This document shows, piece after piece, positions 8,015-15,964 of a stretch of DNA of 64,000 nt. The stretch covers positions 385,640-449,639 of the forward strand of contig NZ_JAKNTA010000007.1 in the NCBI RefSeq assembly GCF_022288725.1. Direction: 5' to 3'. Position numbers and translations under genes: made by a program. Source of the DNA: Kitasatospora sp. A2-31 (GTDB taxonomy: Bacteria; Actinomycetota; Actinomycetes; Streptomycetales; Streptomycetaceae). The stretch's first letter is position 1; the number at the start of each line of letters is the position of its first letter. The notes under the pieces were generated by a model. The model was not told the origin of the DNA, ran no database searches, and was given only the letters and a program-made list of their open reading frames with translations.

Positions 8015-9234
8015 GCGGACTTCTCCCGAGGGGTGTCGGTGCCCGCGAACAGGTCGGTGCGGGCGATCAGGACAGCGGCGGCGAGGGCCGCGGCGAGGAC
8101 CGGGACGGCGGCGACCGCAGCGGGGCCGTGTTCGGCGAGCCGCCCGGCCAGCGCGGTGCCCGCGGCTTGGCCGACGCCGATCACCGCGATCATCCAGGCG
8201 GCGGCCTCGGTGGCGGTGCCGGGTGGGGCGAGGCGGTCGGACAGCATGAAGGAGACGGCCAGCAGCGGCGACAGGTACAGGCCGGGGCAGGCGCTGAGTG
8301 CCACGGTGGGAGCCGGGGCGGTGGTGAAAGCGAGGGGTGCGAAGAGAATCGCGTACCCGCCCGCGGCGCACAGCAGTTGCCGCGACAGCGGCATCGACCA
8401 GGGCGAGCGGGCGTAGACCAGGCCGCCGAGCAGGCTGCCGGCGGCGAGGGCGGCGGGCAGCAGCCCGGCGAGCCAGCCGCTGGCGTGGCGGTCGGCGAGA
8501 GCGACGGCCAGGACGTTGAAGCTGCCGAGGTTCACGCCGAGGAAGGTCATGGCCGCGAGCAGCAGAAGAAGGCCCCGTGAGCGCAGCGGACCGCTCCAGC
8601 GCACGGGCGCCCGCCTGGGCGACGCCCAGCGGGCGGGAATCTGGACCGAGACGGCCAGGCACCCGCCCGCACCGAGCAGCGCGGACGCACCCAGTGCGGC
8701 GGCAGGGGAGGCGAGTTGGCACAGGAGCGTCGCAACGAGGGGGCCTGCGACGAAGATCAGTTCCTGGCTGGCGGAGTCGAGGGCGAAGGCGACGCGCTGC
8801 GCGGCGTGGTCGGGGACCAGGCGCGGCCACAGGGCCCGCAGTCCCGGCTCGGTCGGCGCGGTGGCGGCGCCGGCGAGGACGGCGAGCGCGGTGGCGGCGA
8901 AGGGGTGCTCGGCGCACCCGAGCACGGCAAGTGCGGCGAACGCTGCACCCGTGACCGCGCCGGACACCGCGGTGACGGGGGCGAGGCGGGTGCGGTCGAC
9001 GACCCGGCCGAGCAGGGGCTGGCCGATGGCGGCGGCAAGGCCGTAGAGGGCGGCGAGCAGGCCGCCGAGGAGGACGGGTCCGCCGTCGGCTCGGACGGCG
9101 AGCAGGAGCGCGACCGGTGCCATGGCGGTGGGCAGCCGGCTGACGAGGGTGCCGGCGAGCATCGCCGGGACGTGCGGTCGGGCGAGAACGTCGCGTAGCC
9201 CCGGGCGGGACGAACGGGCGGGGGTGAGGGGCAT
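8011..9234 (-). CDS. MFS transporter
   Basis: 407 residues, ATG start. An integral membrane protein with about 12 hydrophobic segments in two halves separated by a basic loop near the middle (IPARWASPRRAPVRWS). After the second segment comes GQPLLGRVVDRTRLAPV, the loop 2-3 motif (G-x-x-x-D-R) of the major facilitator superfamily. Drug or metabolite export is the commonest role of such proteins; the substrate is unknown. It is coupled at TTGA to a HAD hydrolase gene. Both are unusual cargo inside a conjugation-linked array. Confidence 0.85.
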   Translation of the reverse strand: MPLTPARSSRPGLRDVLARPHVPAMLAGTLVSRLPTAMAPVALLLAVRADGGPVLLGGLLAALYGLAAAIGQPLLGRVVDRTRLAPVTAVSGAVTGAAFAALAVLGCAEHPFAATALAVLAGAATAPTEPGLRALWPRLVPDHAAQRVAFALDSASQELIFVAGPLVATLLCQLASPAAALGASALLGAGGCLAVSVQIPARWASPRRAPVRWSGPLRSRGLLLLLAAMTFLGVNLGSFNVLAVALADRHASGWLAGLLPAALAAGSLLGGLVYARSPWSMPLSRQLLCAAGGYAILFAPLAFTTAPAPTVALSACPGLYLSPLLAVSFMLSDRLAPPGTATEAAAWMIAVIGVGQAAGTALAGRLAEHGPAAVAAVPVLAAALAAAVLIARTDLFAGTDTPREKSA

Positions 9235-9279
9235 GCGGGAGGAGGTGTCTCCTGACGGGGCGGATCGGCGGGCGGCGGC

Positions 9280-9729
9280 TCAGGTGCCGGGGGCCTGGCG
9301 CAGCGCGGCGGCGGCGGCGCCGAGGTGGGCGGCGGCGCTGGTGAGCAGGACGGCGGCCCGCAGGCGCCCGGCCTGGACGAGCCCGGCGGCGTCGGTGATG
9401 CCGCTGTCGCGCTCGGCGAGCTGGTCGAGGACGGTGGTCATCGACCCGCCGGCGGATAGCAGCGACTGCAGGGCGGACTCGATCCGTGACAGGGCGGTGC
9501 GGTGCGCCGCGGCCGGCGTCTCGCCGGCGTCGACCACGGCGGCGGCGGAGGCCGCGACGGTGGCCAGGTGCACCAGGACGTGCAGGAGGTTGCGGCTCAG
9601 CAGGAGCGCCGGGTCCTCGGCGTGGTGCGGCAGGTCGAGGGTGCGCGCCAGGGCCTGCACCTGCTCGGACTCCTCCGCGAGGTCGGCGGTGAGCAGGGCG
9701 TGCGCCTCGCGCTGGTCGGCGGCGGTCAA
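9280..9729 (-). CDS. Small helical hypothetical protein
   Basis: 149 residues, TTG start in a TTGA overlap with the upstream gene's stop. Ala-rich four-helix-like protein (LLTADLAEESEQVQALARTL, LLHVLVHLATVAASAAAVV, SRIESALQSLLSAGGSMTTV). It resembles other helical bundle proteins of this element (14.7 kb, 16.0 kb, 26.6 kb) in size and composition. No motif that would assign a function. Confidence 0.65.
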   Translation of the reverse strand: MTAADQREAHALLTADLAEESEQVQALARTLDLPHHAEDPALLLSRNLLHVLVHLATVAASAAAVVDAGETPAAAHRTALSRIESALQSLLSAGGSMTTVLDQLAERDSGITDAAGLVQAGRLRAAVLLTSAAAHLGAAAAALRQAPGT

Positions 9730-10574
9730 CGGCTTCTCCGTACGGTCTGCTGGGCGGTGGCGGGTGCGACGACGGGGGCGCAGGGGCTGGCGGCCCGGGC
9801 GGCAGGAGAGAGGCTGCGGGCGGCGCGGTCGGGGTCCGGGCCGATGTCGAGGTGGCGGCGCATCCCGGCGGACAGGTCGCCGATGTGCCGTCGGACGGGG
9901 GACTCGGAGGCGAGGAAGCCGACGACCGCCTCGACCAGGATGTCCGGGCAGTCGCCCGCCATCGCCGCTTCCCAGCCCTCGCCGTCCATGCCGACCGTGA
10001 CCAGCCACGCGCCGGCGCGTGGCGTGCACAGGACCTCCGCGAGACGGTCGGGGGAGACCATCCGCACGATGTCGGTGCCGTGCCATGAATCGGTGCCGCT
10101 CCAGCGGGCTTCGGCGAGGTCGTCGATGGCACTGCTGATGTCGGCGCGGTCGGGTGCACCGTCCACCGCGACCTGGGCGGCCTCGACTAGGGCCTCGGCG
10201 ACGGCGGCGGTGATTTCGTCGGGTGCACCACCGCTCAGGACCGCTTTCCAGTTGGGCCCTTCGGCGTGGAGAACGTCGTGTTGCTGGAATGCCGCGGTGG
10301 TGGCGAGCACGATCCGGATGCCGCCCCGGGTGAAGCCCACGACCCCGTCCCCGGGCAGCGGGTCCCACTGCGCGTCGCGCAGGACACGGCGGGCAGAAGC
10401 GGTGGGAGTGGAGGTGGCGAGCGCCAGGTAGGCAGGCCGTACGCCGACGAGCGGTCCGCGCTGCCAGTCCGGCCGGAAGAGGTGGCCGTTATGGTCGAGG
10501 ACTCCCTTGGCGGTTGCGGCGCGGCGCTTGCGGGATGCGTTGTCCGTGGGAACGGGGTGAGAGAGGGGTTCCAT
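9726..10574 (-). CDS. DUF317-like hypothetical protein
   Basis: 282 residues, ATG at 10574. Contains VRPAYLALATSTPTASARRV, a derivative of the DUF317 opening, and two units ending in NWKAVLSGGAPDEITAAVAE and GWEAAMAGDCPDILVEAVVG, the W-x-A-x-x-x-x-x-x-P-x-x-I pattern of DUF317. I therefore place it as a diverged DUF317 protein. The tail RAARSLSPAARAASP fits the shared C-terminal motif. Just upstream lies a tandem winged-helix gene. Confidence 0.65.
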   Translation of the reverse strand: MEPLSHPVPTDNASRKRRAATAKGVLDHNGHLFRPDWQRGPLVGVRPAYLALATSTPTASARRVLRDAQWDPLPGDGVVGFTRGGIRIVLATTAAFQQHDVLHAEGPNWKAVLSGGAPDEITAAVAEALVEAAQVAVDGAPDRADISSAIDDLAEARWSGTDSWHGTDIVRMVSPDRLAEVLCTPRAGAWLVTVGMDGEGWEAAMAGDCPDILVEAVVGFLASESPVRRHIGDLSAGMRRHLDIGPDPDRAARSLSPAARAASPCAPVVAPATAQQTVRRSR

Positions 10575-10582
10575 ACGAGTCC

Positions 10583-11509
10583 TCAGCGCCGCTGGACGGC
10601 AGCGGAATTGGGGGTGGGGGCGGGGGGTGCAGGCTGCGGGGCCGGCTCGTGGCTGAAGACCAACGCCGGGGCGACCGAGCGCAGGGTGGCGGCCTGGGCG
10701 CGGACCGATGCCCGCTCGGCCGGGGACGGCGACACCGCCGCCGCGTGGGACGGCGCGGGCGTGCCCGCCGCCGACCGGGCGGGCACGGCCTTCGGGGCCG
10801 GCTCGGCGGGCGCGTGGACGCGGGTGCTGGTGCTGTGCGCCGGCCAGGAGCTGCGGTCCGCGGGCGGCAGGTGGCGCTGCGCCCACTTGGTCAGGGCCTT
10901 CAGGGGTTCGGACAGCGCCTGTCCGGCGGGGGTGAGCCCGTAGAGGTAGTTGCGCGCGGTACCGGTGCGTTCGACGATCCCGGCCTCCTGCAGCTGCGCG
11001 AGGCGCTGGTAGAGGTTGCCGGGGTGCATGCCCGCGGGCAGCGTGGTGTCGAGGATCTCGGAGGGGTACACCGGTTCGCCCTCCGCCGCCAGCGCCATGA
11101 TCGTGGCCACGCTGTGGGTGCGGTTGAGCGTGGCCAGCGCCTGCTCGGTGTACGCGCCCAGGCCCGTGCCGGTCTGAGGGGCCTGCTGGTGGGCGGAGGC
11201 CCACTGGGTGAACGGAATCTGGACGAACAGGGCCTCGCGGCCGGCGCGGGTGAGTGTGACGGCGGCGCCCGCCGCCTCGTTGCTGCGGGTGAGCAGCCCG
11301 TCCTCCTCCATTGCCGACAGCCGGGAGGCGAGCTGGCCTTCGCTCATCCACGGCGTCTGCTCGGCGAGTTCGGCGACCGGGAGGGTGTCGCCGCTGCGCT
11401 TGAGGCGGCGCAGCACGGAGATCGTGTTCTGCGGGCCGAGGATCGACAGGGCGTTCTGCAGCCGCTGGGCCTGGGGGCGGGAGAGTACGACGGAGGTGGA
11501 GGCGGGCAT
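10583..11509 (-). CDS. Tandem winged-helix (HxlR/PadR-like) regulator
   Basis: 308 residues from ATG 11509, preceded by GAAGGA. Two winged-helix units are visible. The first is about residues 20-105: ALSILGPQNTISVLRRL, MSEGQLASRLSAMEEDGLL, VTLTRAGREAL. The second is about 130-220: HSVATIMALAAEGEPVYPSE, GNLYQRLAQLQEAGIVERTG, YLYGLTPAGQALSEPLKAL. Both have the recognition helix plus LTxAG wing of HxlR/PadR-type regulators. Most such regulators carry one unit and dimerise; two in one chain suggests an internal pseudo-dimer. The C-terminal 90 residues are disordered and include AATLRSVAPALVFSHEP, the shared tail. Candidate regulator of the array. Confidence 0.75.
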   Translation of the reverse strand: MPASTSVVLSRPQAQRLQNALSILGPQNTISVLRRLKRSGDTLPVAELAEQTPWMSEGQLASRLSAMEEDGLLTRSNEAAGAAVTLTRAGREALFVQIPFTQWASAHQQAPQTGTGLGAYTEQALATLNRTHSVATIMALAAEGEPVYPSEILDTTLPAGMHPGNLYQRLAQLQEAGIVERTGTARNYLYGLTPAGQALSEPLKALTKWAQRHLPPADRSSWPAHSTSTRVHAPAEPAPKAVPARSAAGTPAPSHAAAVSPSPAERASVRAQAATLRSVAPALVFSHEPAPQPAPPAPTPNSAAVQRR

Positions 11510-11558
11510 GCGTGGTCCTTCGCGGTGATGGGTCGTGCGTCGGGCAGGCTCGGGGGTG

Positions 11559-11915
11559 TCAGGCCGCAGGGCGTGCGGCACTGAGGAGTTGCAGGCGGCG
11601 GGCCGCCGTGTTGTAGACCTGGTGACCGCTGCGGGGGCCGGCGGCGACGAGGTAGATGCCGCCAGAGCGGGAGGCCGGGGCGGGCGGGCGCTCCTGGTAG
11701 ACCAGGCGCCAGCACCGGTCGGCGTCGAGGTAGACCTTCCGGCACCCCGTCAGGTCCCACGGGCCGCGCCGCCCCAGGGCCGGTCCGCGCTGCTGGCAGG
11801 TCACCAGGCGGCGCAGGTGGTGGACGGCGGCGTCCTGGAGAGCGACGGGGAGGCTGCCGAGGTCGGTGAGCGCCGCCGGGTGGGCGTCGAATTCGAGGAT
11901 CGCGGCGGCGGTCAC
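11559..11915 (-). CDS. RelE-like toxin family protein
   Basis: 118 residues, GTG start 11 bases after AAGGACC. The second half has the RelE/ParE-like signature: WDLTGCRKVYLDADRCWRLV, then GGIYLVAAGPRSGHQVYNTA and ARRLQLL. RelE-like toxins cut mRNA on the ribosome or act on DNA gyrase (ParE). Here the basic residues (CRK, R of WRLVY, final Arg) are kept. The neighbouring DUF4913 gene is the only candidate partner; it is not a known antitoxin, so whether this is a working toxin-antitoxin pair is open. Confidence 0.65.
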   Translation of the reverse strand: MTAAAILEFDAHPAALTDLGSLPVALQDAAVHHLRRLVTCQQRGPALGRRGPWDLTGCRKVYLDADRCWRLVYQERPPAPASRSGGIYLVAAGPRSGHQVYNTAARRLQLLSAARPAA

Positions 11916-11932
11916 GGGCGTTGGTCCTTGGT

Positions 11933-12541
11933 CTAGGCGGGCGGGCGGATCGGTCCCGGCTGCGGCAGGGAGTCTGGGTCGGTGAACACGGGTGCGGGCA
12001 GCAGGCGGTGGCTTAGGTGGTCGGGGTTGGTGGTGCACGCCGCGAACGGCCCGTCGGGGCTGCGGAGTTTGAGCAGCAGCGGCTCCAGGTGGTCGCGCTG
12101 CCACACGCTGGGGCCCGTGGCGCCGGAGCGGGCGTCGGTCAGCTCCTGCCAGGCCAGCCAGCAGTGGTGGATGCGGGCGAGGGCCTCGTCGTGCTCGGGC
12201 CAGCGGGTGCACCACGGCCGGCCGGAGGTGATCTCCTGTCCGTACACGGCGAGGAGGATGTGGTCGACCCAGGGCACCATCGTGGCGACTTCGGCGGCGA
12301 GCGCGTCGTCGTCGAAGGCCAGGATCGTCAGAGGGCCGGTGTCCGGGTCGTCGTCGGGAGCCTCGTCGGCGGGCACCTCGTCGGCCTCCTGCGGCTCGTA
12401 CTCCTCGGAGAGCCGGTCGGCGACCACGGCGAGCGAGTCCCGTTCGGCCTGGAGCCGGGTCAGGGTGGCCCGCCACTCGGCGAGGGTCTCCGGAGTGACG
12501 GCGGGGCGTCCGGGCAGGTCGGCGGGGTCGGGGGGCGTCAA
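11933..12541 (-). CDS. DUF4913 family protein
   Basis: 202 residues, TTG start six bases after GGAG. The core is MVPWVDHILLAVYGQEI, then WCTRWPEHDEALARIHHCWL, SVWQRDHLEPLLLKLRSP and DGPFAAC, the ordered pattern of DUF4913, a family frequent on actinobacterial plasmids and conjugative elements. The N-terminal 70 residues form a predicted coiled coil followed by an acidic linker (DEVPADEAPDDDPDTG). Function unknown. It lies just upstream of the RelE-like gene. Confidence 0.8.
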   Translation of the reverse strand: MTPPDPADLPGRPAVTPETLAEWRATLTRLQAERDSLAVVADRLSEEYEPQEADEVPADEAPDDDPDTGPLTILAFDDDALAAEVATMVPWVDHILLAVYGQEITSGRPWCTRWPEHDEALARIHHCWLAWQELTDARSGATGPSVWQRDHLEPLLLKLRSPDGPFAACTTNPDHLSHRLLPAPVFTDPDSLPQPGPIRPPA

Positions 12542-12644
12542 GGGCGGCTCCGGGAAGGTCGGGGGGTTCGTCGATGGGCAAGACTCTGCCCGCCGGCCAA
12601 CTCCTTGTGCGGGAGATATCGGGTGGTGTATGGGCGTCGTGAAT

Positions 12645-13895
12645 TCAGGCGGAATGGAATTGATGGTTCCCGCACAGTGGAATTCCGCGAGTCAGCAACT
12701 CCACTGCAAGAGCAGCTTGTTGGGGGACAACGCCATTTCCGAGGGCGGTGAGCTGGGCCGAGCGGGAAAGGCCTGTGATCTGTGTCACCCAGCCTTTTTC
12801 GAGGCCCATGACCCATTCCACGAATTCGGGTGAGAGGCGCCCTCTGGTATCGACCGGATCGGGTGCCGGGCGTGTGGCGGCCTCCCACCGGGCGATGGCC
12901 GGGGCGTAGTCGCCCCAGCGGCTCAGCTGCGCGGATCCGCGTCGTCCATCGGCAGCGGTGTCTGCCCCGACAGCGGGATCGGGGTGCCGGCGCTGCGGCG
13001 CCCCGGCGCTGGCCGGTCCCGAGCCGGGGATGCCGGATCCATCCTCGCTGCGGCACTCGGCAGCGTCAGGTCGCCCCTGGAACCGCGTTGGTTCGGGCCG
13101 CCCTTCGTGCCGTCGGTCGCCCGGGGTGTCGGCAGCAGGTGCTCGACCAGGTCGCTCAGGTTCGGGCCGTGGCCGCCTGCCTTGCGCCGGTCCGGGTGCT
13201 GGGAGCCGCCGATGCTGCCGAGGTTCGAGGTCGGGGTGAGCAGCAGCGTGACCACATGTCCGAGGTCCTCCCGTCCGGGGTCCGGGCCCTTGAAGTCCCT
13301 CGCCCGGGGGGTCGGCAGGCCAGGCGGCGATGAAGACGCGCTCCCTGCGGTGGGGGGCTCCGACGTCGGAGGCTCGTAGAACCTGCCACCGTGCATCGAG
13401 CCCCGCGTCGGCCAGGTCTGCGAGTACGGCACCGAGTGCCCGCAGAGAATGCTCATCGCCGGTGTCTCCCAGACACCACGGGCACGGTTCCACGTCGCCG
13501 TCGGAGGGCGCGTTGGCGGGGGTGGACAGCAGGCCGCGGACGTTTTCAAGAACCACCAGACATGGTTGAAGAGTTGAGATGGCGCGGGCGATGGTGTGCC
13601 ACAGGCCCGAGCGGGTGCCCTCCGCGAGCCCGGCCCGGCCGCCGGCCACACTCACGTCGGTGCACGGGAACCCGGCGACCAGCACGCACACCGGCTCGAC
13701 CCGGCTGAAGTCGACCTGCGTGATGTCGCCCAGGTTGGGGACCTCGGGCCAGTGGTGGTCGAGGATGGCGGCGGCGGCCGGGGCGGGGTCGGCGTGCCAG
13801 GCGATCGTGCCGCCGAGGATGGACTGGACGCCGAGGTCCAGGCCGCCGTAGCCCGAGCACAGGGAGCCGATCCGTATGCCGCCCGGCCCCGTCAT
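12645..13895 (-). CDS. DNA (cytosine-5) methyltransferase
   Basis: 416 residues, ATG start overlapping the upstream TGA (ATGA). Motif I is SLCSGYGGLDLG (residues 11-22), motif IV AGFPCTDVSVAG with the catalytic Cys at about 78, motif VI VVLENVRGLL, motif VIII APHRRERVFIAAW (about 180-192), and motifs IX-X ITGLSRSAQLTALGNGVVPQ near the end. It transfers a methyl group to C5 of cytosine in DNA. The target recognition part (about 195-330) is rich in Arg, Pro and Gly in this frame, whereas the overlapping frame (12923-13651) reads like a typical methyltransferase variable region; see the findings. No restriction endonuclease is adjacent, so it may be a solitary protective methylase. Confidence 0.85.
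   Translation of the reverse strand: MTGPGGIRIGSLCSGYGGLDLGVQSILGGTIAWHADPAPAAAAILDHHWPEVPNLGDITQVDFSRVEPVCVLVAGFPCTDVSVAGGRAGLAEGTRSGLWHTIARAISTLQPCLVVLENVRGLLSTPANAPSDGDVEPCPWCLGDTGDEHSLRALGAVLADLADAGLDARWQVLRASDVGAPHRRERVFIAAWPADPPGEGLQGPGPRTGGPRTCGHAAAHPDLEPRQHRRLPAPGPAQGRRPRPEPERPGRAPAADTPGDRRHEGRPEPTRFQGRPDAAECRSEDGSGIPGSGPASAGAPQRRHPDPAVGADTAADGRRGSAQLSRWGDYAPAIARWEAATRPAPDPVDTRGRLSPEFVEWVMGLEKGWVTQITGLSRSAQLTALGNGVVPQQAALAVELLTRGIPLCGNHQFHSA
12923..13651 (-). other. Second coding-like frame inside the methyltransferase gene
   Basis: In another frame of the same strand the sequence reads YSQTWPTRGSMHGGRFYEPP, then GLPTPRARDFKGPDPG, LLLTPTSNLGSIGG, and HLLPTPRATDGTKGGPNQRG. Repeated LPTPxAxD units following a WPxxGxMxxG stretch are typical of C5-methyltransferase-associated sequences in actinophages, as far as I remember the family. 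Both frames therefore look like authentic protein. Either this is an overlapping gene, or one frame is a relic of a frameshifted ancestor. Its start is not defined by any ribosome-binding site I can see. Confidence 0.4.
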
Positions 13896-14044
13896 CGGGG
13901 CTTCCGGGCGGTCGTGGCTGCGGCGGCGAGCGGGTCGCGGTGGGCAGTGCTCGTCGCGAGGCACTGCGCGGTGTCGGCGAGAGCGGTGGCGATGGTGTGG
14001 AGCAGGGCGGACTGCTCCTCGGCGGAGAGGGAGGAGGTGGGCAG
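13892..14044 (-). CDS. Small hypothetical protein, CTG start
   Basis: 50 residues (M-P-T-S-S-L-S-A-E-E-Q...). CTG at 14044 lies seven bases after GGAG, and the TGA overlaps the ATG of the methyltransferase (ATGA), the spacing typical of this operon. Contains one helix EEQSALLHTIATALADTAQ and a basic end. Too short for most gene finders. No function can be given; translational coupling to the methyltransferase is the main reason to accept it. Confidence 0.5.
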   Translation of the reverse strand: MPTSSLSAEEQSALLHTIATALADTAQCLATSTAHRDPLAAAATTARKPR

Positions 14045-14078
14045 GGGAGGGCTCCGGTAGGAGGTGTGTGGGGGGAGG

Positions 14079-14672
14079 TCAGTGCCGCCGCGGTGCCGGG
14101 GGCACGGCGTGCGGGGCGGGAGGCGCCGGATTCGGGGCACGGTCCTTGCGGAACGGAAGGCGCAAGGAGGTCCGAAGCCGGGCCGCGGCGCCGCGTTTGT
14201 CCGGTGCCGAGGCTGCGGCCGGTGCCGGGCGGGTGCGGGCGGCGCGCGGTGGCTGGATGTGCTGGCGCAGGTGGATGGAGGCCGAGGAGAGGGCCTTCGC
14301 GGCATCCCGGTACAGCCACTTGGCGTGGTCGACGGCGATCTCCGTCGCTGGCTGCCCCTGCGCGGCGAGGACCAGTTCCATCACCTCGCAGAGGCGGTGG
14401 TCGGCGAGGGCGGACGCCGAGGAGGCGCGGGCGGTCGCCAGCGTGCCGCGTCGGGAGGCGGCGGCATCGTCCGGGGCGGCGTACGGGGCGGGTTGTTCGG
14501 CGGCGGCCTGCAGGAGCGCGGTGCGGATCGTGCGCAGCGTGATCAGTTGCAGGACCACGAGCCCTACAGGGGGGAGGTGGCCGGCCTCCTGGGGCTGGGA
14601 CCAGGAGGCCGCGGCGTCGTCCATGGAGTCGGCCAGGATGATCAGGTCGGGGCGGTCGGCGAGGGTGGGCAG
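14079..14672 (-). CDS. Helical hypothetical protein, CTG start
   Basis: 197 residues when started at CTG 14672, six bases after GGAG; the next start, ATG 14624, lacks a ribosome-binding site and would remove a hydrophobic strand (DLIILADSMDDAAASW). The body is helical (VVLQLITLRTIRTALLQAA, LADHRLCEVMELVLAAQGQ, HAKWLYRDAAKALSSASIHL). The tail RAARTRPAPAAASAP carries the shared motif and is followed by a strongly basic end. Unknown function. Confidence 0.65.
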   Translation of the reverse strand: MPTLADRPDLIILADSMDDAAASWSQPQEAGHLPPVGLVVLQLITLRTIRTALLQAAAEQPAPYAAPDDAAASRRGTLATARASSASALADHRLCEVMELVLAAQGQPATEIAVDHAKWLYRDAAKALSSASIHLRQHIQPPRAARTRPAPAAASAPDKRGAAARLRTSLRLPFRKDRAPNPAPPAPHAVPPAPRRH

Positions 14673-14686
14673 GAAGCGCTCCAGGT

Positions 14687-15241
14687 TCAGCGGTTGCGGC
14701 GCAGCGGGATGACGGGCGCTGTGGGGGCGGCGTCGCCGCGGGAGTCCGGGCCCGCGGGTCGGACGCTGACGACGCGGGAGCGGGCCAGCGCCGCGCCTGC
14801 CTGCGCGCCGCGGTGGCTCGACAGGTCGGTGACGGCGGCCACCGGTCCGGTGGACACGCGGTCGGCGGCCGAGCTGAGCTCCCGCGCGGTGGTCGTGACA
14901 AGTGCGCGCGCGACGGAGTGGGCGTGGCTGGCCTCGGCCGGGGATGCGGCGGCGGGCGGTGCGGTCAACAGCCGGTGCGCGGAGTCGGCGACGACGGCCA
15001 GGGCCTGGGCGGCGCCGGCCACGGCGGCGGCGAACGCGGCGAGCGCGGCCCGGTCGGCGCCGGGGTCGGCGGTGCGGAACAGGACCTCGTCACTGGCGTC
15101 GGCGGCGATGGCCACCAGGTGGGTCATGGGCCACGCCGTCTCGGAGGGGTGGCCGGCCGCCGAGGGCAGCAGCGTGCGGTTCACGGCCTCCAGCCGGTCG
15201 GCCAGGGAGCGCATCACCGCCGACGGGTCGGTGTCGGTCAG
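14687..15241 (-). CDS. Helical hypothetical protein, probable CTG start
   Basis: 184 residues from CTG 15241, which follows GGAG by four bases; GTG 15217 is the alternative but has no Shine-Dalgarno. Ala-rich helices (LADRLEAVNRTLLPSAAG, AALAAFAAAVAGAAQALAVV, ASHAHSVARALVTTTAREL). The tail AALARSRVVSVRPAGP is one of the clearest copies of the shared C-terminal motif. Unknown function. Lies between two similar helical genes. Confidence 0.65.
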   Translation of the reverse strand: MTDTDPSAVMRSLADRLEAVNRTLLPSAAGHPSETAWPMTHLVAIAADASDEVLFRTADPGADRAALAAFAAAVAGAAQALAVVADSAHRLLTAPPAAASPAEASHAHSVARALVTTTARELSSAADRVSTGPVAAVTDLSSHRGAQAGAALARSRVVSVRPAGPDSRGDAAPTAPVIPLRRNR

Positions 15242-15271
15242 GGCACTCCGATCATCGGGGGTGGACGGGGG

Positions 15272-15964
15272 TCAGCGCCGGGCGGAGGGAGCCGTCGCGG
15301 TGGCCGGGGACTGCGAGACGATCCGGGTGGCACCGGTACGGCGGGACGCCGCTTCGGCGGTGGCGGCGGCTTCCTCGGCGAACCCGGACGGCACGATGAC
15401 CAGGGGCTGCTTGCGGTACTCGGCACGCGCGGCGAGGAAGCGTGCGGCCTTGCCGTCCGGGTCCGCCAGCGCCTCCTGCTCGCGGGCGAGTTCGCGCTTG
15501 CGGACCTGGGCCAGGCCCGTGCGGAAGCGGCGGATCGTGCTGATGGTGTGCGAGAGCATGCCGTCGACCTCGGCGAACTGCTGGGCCACGCGGGCGTCCA
15601 GGCCCGGGGAGTAGAAGTGCGAGCGGGTCTCGCCGCGGGGACGGACCTGGTTCGCGAGGTCGCAGGCCTGGTTGAGGAGTTCGGTGAGCCTGTGCAGAAC
15701 CGGGCTTGCCCGGGTGGCGGCGAAGGTGGGCCCCCAGTCCTCGCCGACGTTTGCCACGGCGGGCCCAGTGCGGTGCGACAACTGGGCGCGCAGCAGGCAG
15801 GCCACGGCTACGTAGTCGGCGAGCGCGCCGATGTCGCGGGCCAGCAGGTCTGGAACCTTGGCGGGCGGGGCCTTGGCGGTGTGCCGCAGGTCGCGGCGGA
15901 TCTGAGCGAGGTTTGTGGCGAGATCCGCGAGGCGTTGGACGTCGTCGGCGCTGATGTCGCTCAT
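15272..15964 (-). CDS. Helical hypothetical protein
   Basis: 230 residues, ATG start overlapping the upstream stop. Several long helices (DDVQRLADLATNLAQIRRDL, ALADYVAVACLLRAQLS, RLTELLNQACDLANQVRP, FAEVDGMLSHTISTIRRFR), then a charged region KRELAREQEALADPDGKAAR. The end, GATRIVSQSPATATAP, fits the shared tail. A helical scaffold or nucleic-acid accessory role is possible but is not shown by any motif. Confidence 0.7.
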   Translation of the reverse strand: MSDISADDVQRLADLATNLAQIRRDLRHTAKAPPAKVPDLLARDIGALADYVAVACLLRAQLSHRTGPAVANVGEDWGPTFAATRASPVLHRLTELLNQACDLANQVRPRGETRSHFYSPGLDARVAQQFAEVDGMLSHTISTIRRFRTGLAQVRKRELAREQEALADPDGKAARFLAARAEYRKQPLVIVPSGFAEEAAATAEAASRRTGATRIVSQSPATATAPSARR

